A stretch of DNA of 5,637 nucleotides from Candidatus Zhuqueibacterota bacterium (lineage in GTDB: Bacteria > Zhuqueibacterota > Zhuqueibacteria > Residuimicrobiales > Krinioviventaceae), in contig RQOI01000282.1 in NCBI GenBank assembly GCA_003854995.1, forward strand, positions 1 to 5,637, given 5' to 3'. Made by a program: the position numbers and the translations under genes. The stretch's first letter is position 1. Every line of letters starts with the position of its first letter. This document shows, in pieces, positions 1 through 5,637 of the stretch. Below the pieces are notes generated by a model. That model was not told the origin of the DNA. It ran no database searches and saw only the letters and a program-made list of their open reading frames with translations.

Positions 1-971
1 GGCGCCAGCTCGGCCGTGTTGAATTGGCACGCCATACCGCAGTTCACGATCGGCATGGGCTCAGCACCCAGATCTTCAGCCAGCAGAAAGTACTCGTAGA
101 AACCCAGACCATAGGACTGGTAGTAATCCGGTGTTGGCCGGTGTTTGAACTCAAAGTTCCAGCGATTGATGGTGACGACTCGCTGGTCTACGGGGCCGAT
201 GCTGTTCTTCCACTGGTAGCGCTGCGACAGATTGAATCCCTCGACGATGCATCCACCCGGAAAGCGGATAAAGCCGGGCTGCAGATCGGCGAGCAGCTGG
301 ACAAGATCGGCGCGCAAGCCGTTGTCGCGGCCCTTCCAAGTCGCCGTCGGGAAGAGCGACACCATGTCTAGATCCAGCACACCCTCGCCGGTGAACCAGA
401 CGTTGAGTCTCGCCGCAGCCGTCGTGGCGCCGGCCCTCAGGTGACACTGATGCGTGCGCCACGCCGCGGTCAGACCATTCAAGTGTGATTCGGCGATCTG
501 TCGTCCCGCTTGATCGACCAGCTCCACGCGCAGCGCTCCGATCGTGCCCTCGACTGCACGCGCAGCGACGCTGAAGCGATAGTCGGCACCCTGGCGAATG
601 CCCATGCCGCGGAATCCTTCATTCTGCAGGCCAAATCCGTCGCCCTGCTGCTCGAGCAAAATTCGGATGTGACGAGGGTTGCGCGGCCGTTCCGCATCAT
701 GCAGGATCAGAATCCGGCCTTGCGCGCGATCTCTCCTGATGATCTGCCAGCCACGCAGCGGCCAGTCGAATTCAAAGGAGCGGTTTTTCACCAGCTCGGC
801 ATAGAGACCGCCGTCCGCGCCAAAATTGATGTCCTCAAAAAAGACACCATACATGGTCGGGCTGATCGCTGCCCCCGGCTTGACATCGACCGTGATGCGT
901 GGGGCTGTCGCTGCACCGGCCAGGAGGACACTCACCATGAGTAAGAAAAAGGTTTTATGAACAGGATGCAT
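1..971 (-). CDS. Secreted alpha-L-arabinofuranosidase, GH51 family (partial, 3' end outside window)
   Basis: The reverse strand reads open from an ATG at 971 to the left edge, giving 323 complete codons with no stop. Residues 1-23 form a signal peptide: basic start with His and Lys, hydrophobic core FFLLMVSVLLAGAA, then small residues, so export is expected. The GH51 signature follows at residues 38-68 (SPTMYGVFFEDINFG, then GGLYAELVKNRSFEF). Residues about 75-207 look like the beta-sandwich carbohydrate-binding insert common in this subtype. The (beta/alpha)8 barrel starts with FIRFPGGCIVEGF (234-246), YQWKNSIGP (252-260) and DYYQSYGLGFYEYF (282-295). GH51 enzymes remove terminal alpha-L-arabinofuranose from arabinan and arabinoxylan by a retaining mechanism. 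The catalytic acid/base and nucleophile glutamates would lie beyond the window, so activity cannot be judged. The family is usually about 600-700 residues, so roughly half is present. Start choice rests on AAGGA nine bases upstream and the signal peptide directly after the ATG. The gene is divergent from the DUF4954 gene. Confidence 0.95.
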   Translation of the reverse strand, partial: MHPVHKTFFLLMVSVLLAGAATAPRITVDVKPGAAISPTMYGVFFEDINFGADGGLYAELVKNRSFEFDWPLRGWQIIRRDRAQGRILILHDAERPRNPRHIRILLEQQGDGFGLQNEGFRGMGIRQGADYRFSVAARAVEGTIGALRVELVDQAGRQIAESHLNGLTAAWRTHQCHLRAGATTAAARLNVWFTGEGVLDLDMVSLFPTATWKGRDNGLRADLVQLLADLQPGFIRFPGGCIVEGFNLSQRYQWKNSIGPVDQRVVTINRWNFEFKHRPTPDYYQSYGLGFYEYFLLAEDLGAEPMPIVNCGMACQFNTAELA

Positions 972-978
972 CGACTGT

Positions 979-986
979 CTTCCTTT
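979..986 (-). promoter_or_regulatory. Ribosome binding site of the GH51 gene
   Basis: The reverse strand reads AAAGGAAG here. Its AAGGA core ends nine bases before the ATG at 971, a normal spacing. It supports 971 as the start rather than the internal ATG twelve codons in, which would cut away most of the signal peptide. Confidence 0.7.
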
Positions 987-1064
987 CATATAGTGCATCG
1001 ACACGATTCCCGCACGGCAATGTCCCGACAGGGATCGGAGCAATCGAATGGCAAATTACATGAT

Positions 1065-1076
1065 ATTTGCACAAAA
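1065..1076. promoter_or_regulatory. Near copy of the 1349-1360 palindrome on the GH51 side
   Basis: ATTTGCACAAAA matches the perfect palindrome ATTTGCGCAAAT at 1349-1360 in 10 of 12 positions. It directly abuts the TGAAA-N5-TTTCA site. If both are sites for one regulator, the divergent genes would share control. Chance matches of this size in AT-rich DNA are possible. Confidence 0.25.
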
Positions 1077-1091
1077 TGAAAGCGTTTTTCA
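1077..1091. promoter_or_regulatory. Possible LacI-family-type operator (TGAAA-N5-TTTCA)
   Basis: The sequence TGAAAGCGTTTTTCA is an inverted repeat with 5-base arms and a central CG, resembling the operators of LacI-family sugar regulators such as the CcpA cre site, but it is one base longer than the standard 14-base form. It lies about 105 bases upstream of the GH51 start. A catabolic gene is a sensible target for such a regulator. This rests on a single short match, so it is tentative. Confidence 0.3.
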
Positions 1092-1138
1092 AAGTACGGC
1101 ATAAAACGTCAGTCTCCAGCAAAGTCGAGAAAAAATCA

Positions 1139-1282
1139 ACACGAAACCACGAAAACACGAGGGATCACGAAGAAAAACATGGCCTGGAGCATCGATAGCT
1201 TTACAGTATTTTTTCAAACGCAAAGAGACAAAGGACAATAGAGTTTTTCTTGGGGCCCCTTTGTGTTTTCGTGGCTTGGTGT
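1139..1282. repeat. Intergenic inverted-repeat element (accacgaaaacacga type)
   Basis: The arm at 1139-1163 (core CCACGAAAACAC) pairs with the arm at 1258-1282 when reversed, matching at 20 of 25 positions, with 94 bases between. A nested pair lies inside: 1218-1234 (core ACAAAGG) against 1258-1274, 12 of 17. The right arm overlaps an 8-base palindrome GGGGCCCC at 1252-1259. Strings of the kind 'ccacgaaaacacgaa' and 'acgcaaagacacaaagg' recur as dispersed intergenic repeats in many environmental bacterial genomes, from general knowledge. Whether this one is dispersed in its own genome cannot be seen here. It has no coding capacity, no target duplication that I can see, and no transposase. It could act as a transcript-level structure or as a non-autonomous mobile repeat. 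Confidence 0.6.
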
Positions 1283-1342
1283 TGATGTCTTAACTGCTTT
1301 GCCAGTAACTGACCTTTTACAAAACGACGCCGGGCTGCGGCC

Positions 1343-1370
1343 TTGATTATTTGCGCAAATTTGCTATATT
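1343..1370 (+). promoter_or_regulatory. Probable sigma-70 promoter of the DUF4954 gene
   Basis: A -35-like TTGATT at 1343-1348 is followed after 16 bases by TATATT at 1365-1370. A TG lies one base before the -10, making it an extended -10 (TGCTATATT). Transcription would begin near 1377, leaving a leader of roughly 70 bases before the ATG at 1445. The spacer contains the perfect palindrome at 1349-1360. Confidence 0.5.
1349..1360. promoter_or_regulatory. Perfect 12-bp palindrome in promoter spacer, candidate operator
   Basis: ATTTGCGCAAAT is its own reverse complement and sits between the proposed -35 and -10 boxes, the usual place for a repressor that blocks RNA polymerase. No cognate regulator gene is in the window, so the factor is unknown. 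Confidence 0.4.
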
Positions 1371-1433
1371 GTAATGATTGAGGTTCAGCCCGCAAGTTCA
1401 TGGTTTAGCATTCTTTCACAAACAGTTCTGTGC

Positions 1434-1439
1434 AAGGAG
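1434..1439 (+). promoter_or_regulatory. Ribosome binding site that fixes the DUF4954 start
   Basis: AAGGAG lies five bases upstream of the ATG at 1445. An in-frame GTG at 1430 is further upstream but would place this strong Shine-Dalgarno sequence inside the coding region, and it has no equal site of its own. The ATG at 1445 is therefore preferred. Confidence 0.8.
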
Positions 1440-1444
1440 TTCAT

Positions 1445-3649
1445 ATGGACAATGTCACAATTCTGCCGGCCGTCAACATCGGCCATGGCTTTATCCCCGC
1501 TGCCTGCCTGCCCCCGGGTGAAGATGAATACTATCTGAGAAACAGGCAGAATGGCGGCCCTGATCGTCGTTGGCGGCGGCTGCGCGCGGATGAGGTCGAG
1601 GTACTGGTCAAAAACGACAATTCATCGAGCAATTGGGATGAAATCCTGGTGACCGATCAATTCGATCCCGGCCAGATTCAGAACAATGAATTTTTCGGTC
1701 TGGTGCGCATCGGCACGGTGCAAAAAGCGGTCCTCGAGCATCACGATCTGAAACTGCCGATCGGCATCACCAACAGCAGGATCATCTCCAGCGACATTGG
1801 CAATAATGTTGCCATTCACAACGTCAGCTATCTGTCGCACTATATCATCGGAGATCGATGCATTCTGTTCAATATCAACGAAATGCACACGACAAACCAC
1901 GCGAAATTCGGCAATGGCATCGTCAAGCAGGGAGAGCCTGAGGACGTTCGCATCTGGCTGGACCTCATGAATGAGAGTGGCTTTCGCCGGGTTGCGCCAT
2001 TTAACGGCATGATATCCGCAGACGCCTATCTGTGGGCCAAATACAGAGATGATGCAGTGCTGCAAAAACGTCTGCTCGAGATCACGCAGCAGCAGTTTGA
2101 TGATCGATTGGGCTACTATGGCCAGATAGGCGAGCAGTGCGTCATCAAGAATTCGCGTATTCTCAAGGATGTACAGATCGGCGCCTGCTGCTACATCAAA
2201 GGATCGAACAAGCTCAAAAATCTGACCATCAATTCATCAGCAGAAGAACCGACTCAGATCGGCGAGGGTGTCGAGCTGGTGAATGGCCTCATCGGTTTTG
2301 GCTGTCACATTTTCTACGGCTGCAAAGCGGTGCGCTTTGTCCTGGATGACAACTCTAGCCTCAAGTACGGCGCGCGCCTCATCAACTCTTTTCTCGGCGC
2401 CAATTCGACCGTATCGTGCTGCGAAGTCCTGAACAGCCTGATTTTCCCGGCGCACGAGCAGCACCACAACAATTCCTTTCTGATCGCCGCTGTGGTGAAA
2501 GGCCAGAGCAACATGGCGGCCGGCGCTACGATTGGCTCGAATCACAACAGTCGGGCGAATGACAATGAACTGGAAGCAGGACGCGGATTCTGGCCCGGAC
2601 TCTGCACCAGCGTCAAGCATCCGTCGCGATTCGCCTCATTCACGTTGCTGGCCAAGGCCGATTATCCGTCCGAGCTGGACATCCCGCTGCCATTTGCCCT
2701 GGTCAATAACAATGGCGCAAAAAACCAACTGGAGATCATCCCGGCGTTCTGGTGGCTCTATAACATGTACGCCTTTGTGCGAAACGCTGCCAAATTCGGC
2801 TCGCGTGACAAACGGATTCATAAAGTGCAAAAAATCGAATTTGATTCGCTGGCGCCGGATACGGTCGAGGAAATCTTTAGCGCACGTCAATTGCTGGAAA
2901 AATGGACAGCCCAGGCCGCCCTGCGGGGAAAAGCCGAGTCTGGCACGGAGAGCACAGATGAGGAATTACAGGCTCTCGGCCGCCGGCTCCTGGAGGGTGC
3001 AAAAGAGGAGGTCGATGCGCTGGAGATCATTGCCACTGACATTGAAAAATTGCAGCGCAAGACCGTCATCCTCAAGGCCTACGCCGGCTATCACGCCTAT
3101 GGCGATATGCTGCATTATTACGCGGTCAGGAATGTGCTGCACTATTTTTCAACAACCGGCGAGAGCCTGGACGCGCAGAAGAGATTCCGCGGTGAACGCG
3201 AGCGGAACTGGGTCAATATGGGCGGCCAAATTATGTCACAAAAGGCTGTCGACCGCCTGCGATCCGACATCGCTGAACAAAAGCTGAACAGCTGGGACGA
3301 GATCCATCGATACTATGATGCGCACTGGGACAAGTACAGCCTGGAAAAACAGCGCCACGCCTTTCGAACACTCGCCGATCTGCTGGGCGCCAAAAAAATA
3401 TCCGAGAGCCAATGGCGAGCTGCCCTGGAAAAAGCCGTCAGGATTCAGGAAGATGTGTGCGACCAGGTGTTCGCCAGCCGTAAAAAGGATTACGACAATC
3501 CCTTCCGCCAGAGGACGTTCCGCGATCGCTCCGAGATGAATGCGACCATAGGCACCGTGAATGACAACAGTTTCATCAAACAGGTGCAACGGGAGACAGC
3601 TGAATTCAAGCGGCTGGTCGAGTCCTTCATAGACAAGATCAAGTCGTGA
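1445..3649 (+). CDS. DUF4954 family protein with left-handed beta-helix (hexapeptide) core
   Basis: The product is 734 residues counted from the ATG at 1445. I recognise it as DUF4954, a family of unknown function known mainly from Bacteroidetes and spirochaetes. Residues about 100-150 and 225-370 show irregular hexapeptide-like repeats of the left-handed beta-helix fold (for example NSRIISSDIGNNVAIHN and ISSDIG/VQIGACCYI turns), shared with sugar-nucleotide acyl- and nucleotidyltransferases. A conserved-looking block at 360-390 contains IGSNHNSR and GRGFWPG. PAFWWLYNMYAFVRN follows at 433-447. From about 470 the chain turns charged and helical, probably with coiled-coil character at 475-545, to a C-terminal helical region. 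No signal peptide or membrane segment is seen, so it is probably cytoplasmic. The fold suggests a sugar- or acyl-linked role, but there is no clear catalytic set, and the reaction is unknown. The gene is intact and is followed by the DUF1848 gene after 70 bases. Confidence 0.9.
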   Translation: MDNVTILPAVNIGHGFIPAACLPPGEDEYYLRNRQNGGPDRRWRRLRADEVEVLVKNDNSSSNWDEILVTDQFDPGQIQNNEFFGLVRIGTVQKAVLEHHDLKLPIGITNSRIISSDIGNNVAIHNVSYLSHYIIGDRCILFNINEMHTTNHAKFGNGIVKQGEPEDVRIWLDLMNESGFRRVAPFNGMISADAYLWAKYRDDAVLQKRLLEITQQQFDDRLGYYGQIGEQCVIKNSRILKDVQIGACCYIKGSNKLKNLTINSSAEEPTQIGEGVELVNGLIGFGCHIFYGCKAVRFVLDDNSSLKYGARLINSFLGANSTVSCCEVLNSLIFPAHEQHHNNSFLIAAVVKGQSNMAAGATIGSNHNSRANDNELEAGRGFWPGLCTSVKHPSRFASFTLLAKADYPSELDIPLPFALVNNNGAKNQLEIIPAFWWLYNMYAFVRNAAKFGSRDKRIHKVQKIEFDSLAPDTVEEIFSARQLLEKWTAQAALRGKAESGTESTDEELQALGRRLLEGAKEEVDALEIIATDIEKLQRKTVILKAYAGYHAYGDMLHYYAVRNVLHYFSTTGESLDAQKRFRGERERNWVNMGGQIMSQKAVDRLRSDIAEQKLNSWDEIHRYYDAHWDKYSLEKQRHAFRTLADLLGAKKISESQWRAALEKAVRIQEDVCDQVFASRKKDYDNPFRQRTFRDRSEMNATIGTVNDNSFIKQVQRETAEFKRLVESFIDKIKS

Positions 3650-3719
3650 GAGCTCGACGGCGCGAGAACAGTACGACGCGGGATGAGCAAAAGCGCCTAC
3701 AGCAAGAGAGCAGTTCTTT

Positions 3720-4649
3720 ATGATTTTGAGCGCAAGTCGACGGACCGATATTCCGGCATTTTACAGCGCGTGGTTTCTCAATCGGATCAAGGCCGGTTAT
3801 GCGCTGGTGCGCCCCCCCTTCCATGCAAAGATGATCCGCAGAATTCCGCTGACTCGCGACGAAATCGACTGCATCGTCTTCTGGACAAAAAATCCGCGGC
3901 CGATGATGCCTTATTTATCGCTCCTGGACGAGATGGGATACCCCTACTATTTTCAATTCACCCTCACCCCCTACGGCGCAGAGATCGAAACCCATCTGCC
4001 GCCAAAAGCGGATATCATCAGCACGTTCATCACGTTGTCATCCCTGCTCGGGAAAAACCGCGTCATCTGGCGCTACGATCCAATTTTACTGACCAGTGCG
4101 ATGAATATCGACGATCACATTTTGCAGTTCGCCGCACTGGCCGAAAGGCTGCACGATTTCACCCGCAAATGCATCATCAGTTTTTTTGATTGTTACAGAA
4201 AATGTGCGAGAAATATGCGGCCTCTGCAGCCGCTGCCGCTGGACGACCGGACGATGCGCACAATCGCCGCAGCATTGCAGGAAATCGCCGCGAGCTATGA
4301 TCTGCAGTTGGAGACCTGCGCGGAGGAGATCGATTTGTCGTCTGTCGGCATTCAGCACGCGCGGTGCATCGATGACAGATTGATCGCTGAGCTCTTCGGT
4401 CGCGAGCTGCGCGTCGTCAAGGACAGATACCAGCGTCCGGCCTGTGGCTGCGTCAGCAGCGTTGATATCGGCGCCTATGACAGCTGCCCCCACCACTGCC
4501 TCTACTGTTACGCGAACGCCAATGCGCGGCTGTCGGAGCAGAATTATCAGAAACACAATCCGGAATCACCGCTGCTGATCGGCGAAGTGACGGATGGGGC
4601 TATCCCAGGATCTGGGGAGGAACGCTCATCTTCGTCCAGTTGCATCTAA
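3720..4649 (+). CDS. DUF1848 protein with C-terminal radical-SAM-like cysteine cluster
   Basis: The product is 309 residues and matches the DUF1848 family along most of its length. Family blocks seen are SASRRTDIPAFY (4-15), VFWTKNP (53-59), WRYDPI (117-122), ETCAEEIDL (198-206) with GIQHARCIDD (210-219), and the C-terminal CGCVSSVDIGAYDSCPHHCLYCYAN (242-266). That last block contains C256-X3-C260-X2-C263, the spacing that binds the 4Fe-4S cluster in radical SAM enzymes, plus C242 and C244. In ordinary radical SAM proteins this motif is near the N-terminus. The family's reaction is not known to me. There is no signal peptide, so it is probably cytoplasmic. The start at 3720 is supported by the family N-terminus MI-SASRRTDIP; the ribosome site is weak (AAGAGAG, about nine bases upstream). 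The last residues (about 292-309, GDGA-like then five serines) do not resemble the family ends I know. Possibly cotranscribed with the DUF4954 gene. Confidence 0.93.
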   Translation: MILSASRRTDIPAFYSAWFLNRIKAGYALVRPPFHAKMIRRIPLTRDEIDCIVFWTKNPRPMMPYLSLLDEMGYPYYFQFTLTPYGAEIETHLPPKADIISTFITLSSLLGKNRVIWRYDPILLTSAMNIDDHILQFAALAERLHDFTRKCIISFFDCYRKCARNMRPLQPLPLDDRTMRTIAAALQEIAASYDLQLETCAEEIDLSSVGIQHARCIDDRLIAELFGRELRVVKDRYQRPACGCVSSVDIGAYDSCPHHCLYCYANANARLSEQNYQKHNPESPLLIGEVTDGAIPGSGEERSSSSSCI

Positions 4650-4775
4650 TGGAGAGCGATCCCTGTGCAAAAATCATCGGTCATCAATGTTCACGGGCAT
4701 GCATCTGTTATTGCGAATCCGCTCGCGGCACTATCCCGGCGCATCGTCATACAGCTATAAAAGAGCTTGACGCCG
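4650..4775. other. Convergent gap between DUF1848 and sulfotransferase genes
   Basis: This 126-base gap separates two genes read toward each other. I see no gene and no plus-strand terminator with a T-run. The frame shifted relative to DUF1848 stays open across part of it (from before 4600 to about 4800) and is cysteine-rich, but resembles nothing I know. The minus-strand terminator described separately overlaps its right end. Confidence 0.6.
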
Positions 4776-4784
4776 TCAATTCTC
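4757..4784 (-). terminator. Probable intrinsic terminator of the sulfotransferase gene
   Basis: The reverse strand reads GAG-aa-TTGAC-GGC-GTCAA-g-CTC and then TTTTATA. The core TTGACG-C-CGTCAA palindrome is at 4767-4779 and the stem includes the stop codon (4776-4778). The stem is short, has an asymmetric bulge, and the U-tract is only four before an A, so it would be a modest terminator. It has no T-run on the plus strand and would not stop DUF1848 transcripts. Confidence 0.4.
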
Positions 4785-5637
4785 GATGCCAGGCGAAAAA
4801 AAAGGATCTCTGACAAGCTGCTGGTAAAGCTGTTCAGCTTTGTCGAGAATCTCTTTGTCAATTGAGGTGCGATCAACGTAATAGGGCTTTGGTGATTTCA
4901 CTTGAGAAGCACTGGCGATGAAACCTTGCCGATCGTTGATGCCAAGATACTCGCTCAATGCAATGAGCTTTTTCGCTGGATTTTGACAGAATTCATCAAA
5001 AGATAAAAAATGTATACAATCATTTTTCATCCTCAGCAAATAGTCATAGGCATTCGTCCAGTAACTGAGCCAGAAATCAAGCGTCAATGGATCAAAATTT
5101 GCGCTTTTCGACAACCAGCCATTGAAATTCACAGGAGACAAATTTTCGCCGAAATCATAATGTCCAATAGCTCGCATATATGTGCGGGCAAAATGATCGC
5201 GCTGATGAATATCGAGAAAATTGCGATGTTGCTTGAGCAATGATGAGGCGTGCTGTAAAGGCTCACGAAACGGGACTAGGATTTTAGCATCAGTAAAAAG
5301 TGCAGAGATATAGACCAATCGCGAAATATTCAAATTATTTTTTGAAACATATCTTTTTGCCTCATTCCTATCCCTCTTGCCCAGATAAATGACCTTGCGA
5401 ATATGATGGATGAAGAATTTCTCAAATTCTGCATATTTTCCTTCAAATCGAGGTTCAATCTTTTGTTCTTTATACCGCGAAGGCCAAAATTGCCGCCAGA
5501 TAATCTCTTCAAACGCTTCCGGACTATCCGCACTCACCAGCATTCCATCTCCGTGCGCCCGCTCCCGTGGCTTTTCTTGTTGATGAAATGAATTCGTCAG
5601 AAAATGCCAAAAGATGGGAATGAGCAGAAATGGCATA
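4776..5637 (-). CDS. PAPS-dependent sulfotransferase family protein (partial, 5' end outside window)
   Basis: The reverse strand is open from the right edge to a TGA at 4776-4778. Counting from the ATG at 5636 there are 286 residues, but this ATG is probably internal. The 5'-phosphosulfate loop (G-x-P-R-S-G-T/S-T type) expected near the N-terminus is missing and would lie upstream. Visible are RERAHGDGMLVSADSPEAFEE (24-44), SKNNLNISRL (98-107), and the 3'-phosphate-binding block DAKILVPFREPLQHASSLL (116-134) with R124 and S131/S132. Further on are YMRAIGHYDFG (153-163) and the FLSFDEFCQNP..LSEYLGI region (210-233), typical of the sulfotransferase C-terminal part. These enzymes move sulfate from PAPS to a hydroxyl of a glycan or small molecule; the acceptor cannot be told. 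The gene is AT-richer than its neighbours (17/60 GC at 5281-5340), hinting at acquisition with a surface-glycan locus. Confidence 0.85.
   Translation of the reverse strand, partial: MPFLLIPIFWHFLTNSFHQQEKPRERAHGDGMLVSADSPEAFEEIIWRQFWPSRYKEQKIEPRFEGKYAEFEKFFIHHIRKVIYLGKRDRNEAKRYVSKNNLNISRLVYISALFTDAKILVPFREPLQHASSLLKQHRNFLDIHQRDHFARTYMRAIGHYDFGENLSPVNFNGWLSKSANFDPLTLDFWLSYWTNAYDYLLRMKNDCIHFLSFDEFCQNPAKKLIALSEYLGINDRQGFIASASQVKSPKPYYVDRTSIDKEILDKAEQLYQQLVRDPFFSPGIEN

Larger units (their letters stand above)
972..1444. other. Divergent intergenic region between GH51 and DUF4954 genes
   Basis: These 473 bases separate two divergently read genes and I find no convincing gene in them. They are AT-richer than the flanking coding sequence. 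The left third (972-1095) would carry the GH51 promoter, but I cannot pick a good -35/-10 pair there. The middle (about 1139-1282) is an inverted-repeat element. The right part (1343-1444) holds the probable promoter, leader and ribosome binding site of the DUF4954 gene. Short open frames here cover the repeat or the promoters and resemble no family I know. Confidence 0.8.

Noticed and set aside
24..944. Several plus- and minus-strand open frames of 70-144 codons at the left end
   Set aside because: They lie in other frames of the GH51 gene, whose minus-strand frame gives unmistakable family motifs. Their GC-rich translations are arginine- and serine-rich shadows.
955..1158. 67-codon minus-strand open frame overlapping the GH51 start
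   Set aside because: It overlaps the GH51 start region in another frame and has no recognisable family; the region is better explained as leader and promoter.
1201..1401. 66-codon minus-strand open frame
   Set aside because: It runs through the intergenic inverted repeat (giving HQATKTQR-like residues typical of such repeats) and through the DUF4954 promoter. It has no good ribosome site and no recognisable family.
1430..1444. GTG at 1430 as the DUF4954 start
   Set aside because: The AAGGAG at 1434-1439 would lie inside the gene and is ideally spaced for the ATG at 1445.
2532..3287. 251-codon plus-strand open frame inside the DUF4954 gene
   Set aside because: It is an alternate frame with R/S/C/W-rich composition, while the overlapping frame encodes the conserved family sequence.
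3640..3660. Possible terminator after the DUF4954 stop
   Set aside because: The GTCG...CGAC stem has only four outer pairs with a mismatch inside and no T-run follows.
3683..4189. 168-codon plus-strand open frame overlapping DUF1848
   Set aside because: It is in another frame of DUF1848, whose conserved motifs occupy the whole stretch; its own translation is unlike any family I know.
4714..4728. GCGA-N6-TCGC hairpin after DUF1848
   Set aside because: The stem is four pairs and no T-run follows, too weak to call a terminator.

Overview
The window holds four protein genes and one long regulatory gap. It has no RNA gene, CRISPR array or insertion sequence that I can see. Gene order is: the 5' half of a secreted GH51 alpha-L-arabinofuranosidase (minus strand, running off the left edge); a 473-base divergent intergenic region; a DUF4954 protein (plus); a DUF1848 protein (plus); and the 3' part of a PAPS-type sulfotransferase (minus, running off the right edge). 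Taxonomy cannot be fixed from this. The GH51 type, DUF4954 and the 'accacgaaaacacga'-type intergenic repeat would fit an environmental bacterium of the Bacteroidetes/Chlorobi/Calditrichaeota-like (FCB) breadth or a spirochaete, but this is only an impression. The three left genes are GC-rich (hand counts: 42/60 at 421-480, 34/60 at 3241-3300, 35/60 at 4261-4320). The sulfotransferase is clearly AT-richer (17/60 GC at 5281-5340, 24/60 at 5041-5100).

Region 1-971 encodes an exported plant-polysaccharide enzyme with a clear signal peptide and GH51 core motifs; its catalytic glutamates lie outside the window. Region 972-1444 carries divergent control signals. There is a TGAAA-N5-TTTCA operator-like site on the GH51 side, a 25-base imperfect inverted repeat about 95 bases apart, and an extended -10 promoter with a perfect 12-bp palindrome in its spacer just upstream of the DUF4954 gene. 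A near copy of that palindrome (10/12) lies on the GH51 side.

Region 1445-3649 encodes a large left-handed beta-helix protein (DUF4954) of unknown reaction. It is followed after 70 bases by a DUF1848 gene (3720-4649), a family with a radical-SAM-like cysteine cluster at its C-terminus instead of its N-terminus. The two may be cotranscribed. Region 4650-4775 is a short convergent gap with a probable terminator for the incoming sulfotransferase.

The genes do not form an obvious single pathway. The window looks like a junction between a glycan-degradation locus on the left, a conserved two-gene unit of unknown function in the middle, and the edge of a surface-polysaccharide or sulfation locus on the right. 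I see no clear new defence or mobile system. The most interesting unknowns are the DUF4954/DUF1848 pair and the shared palindrome in the divergent region.
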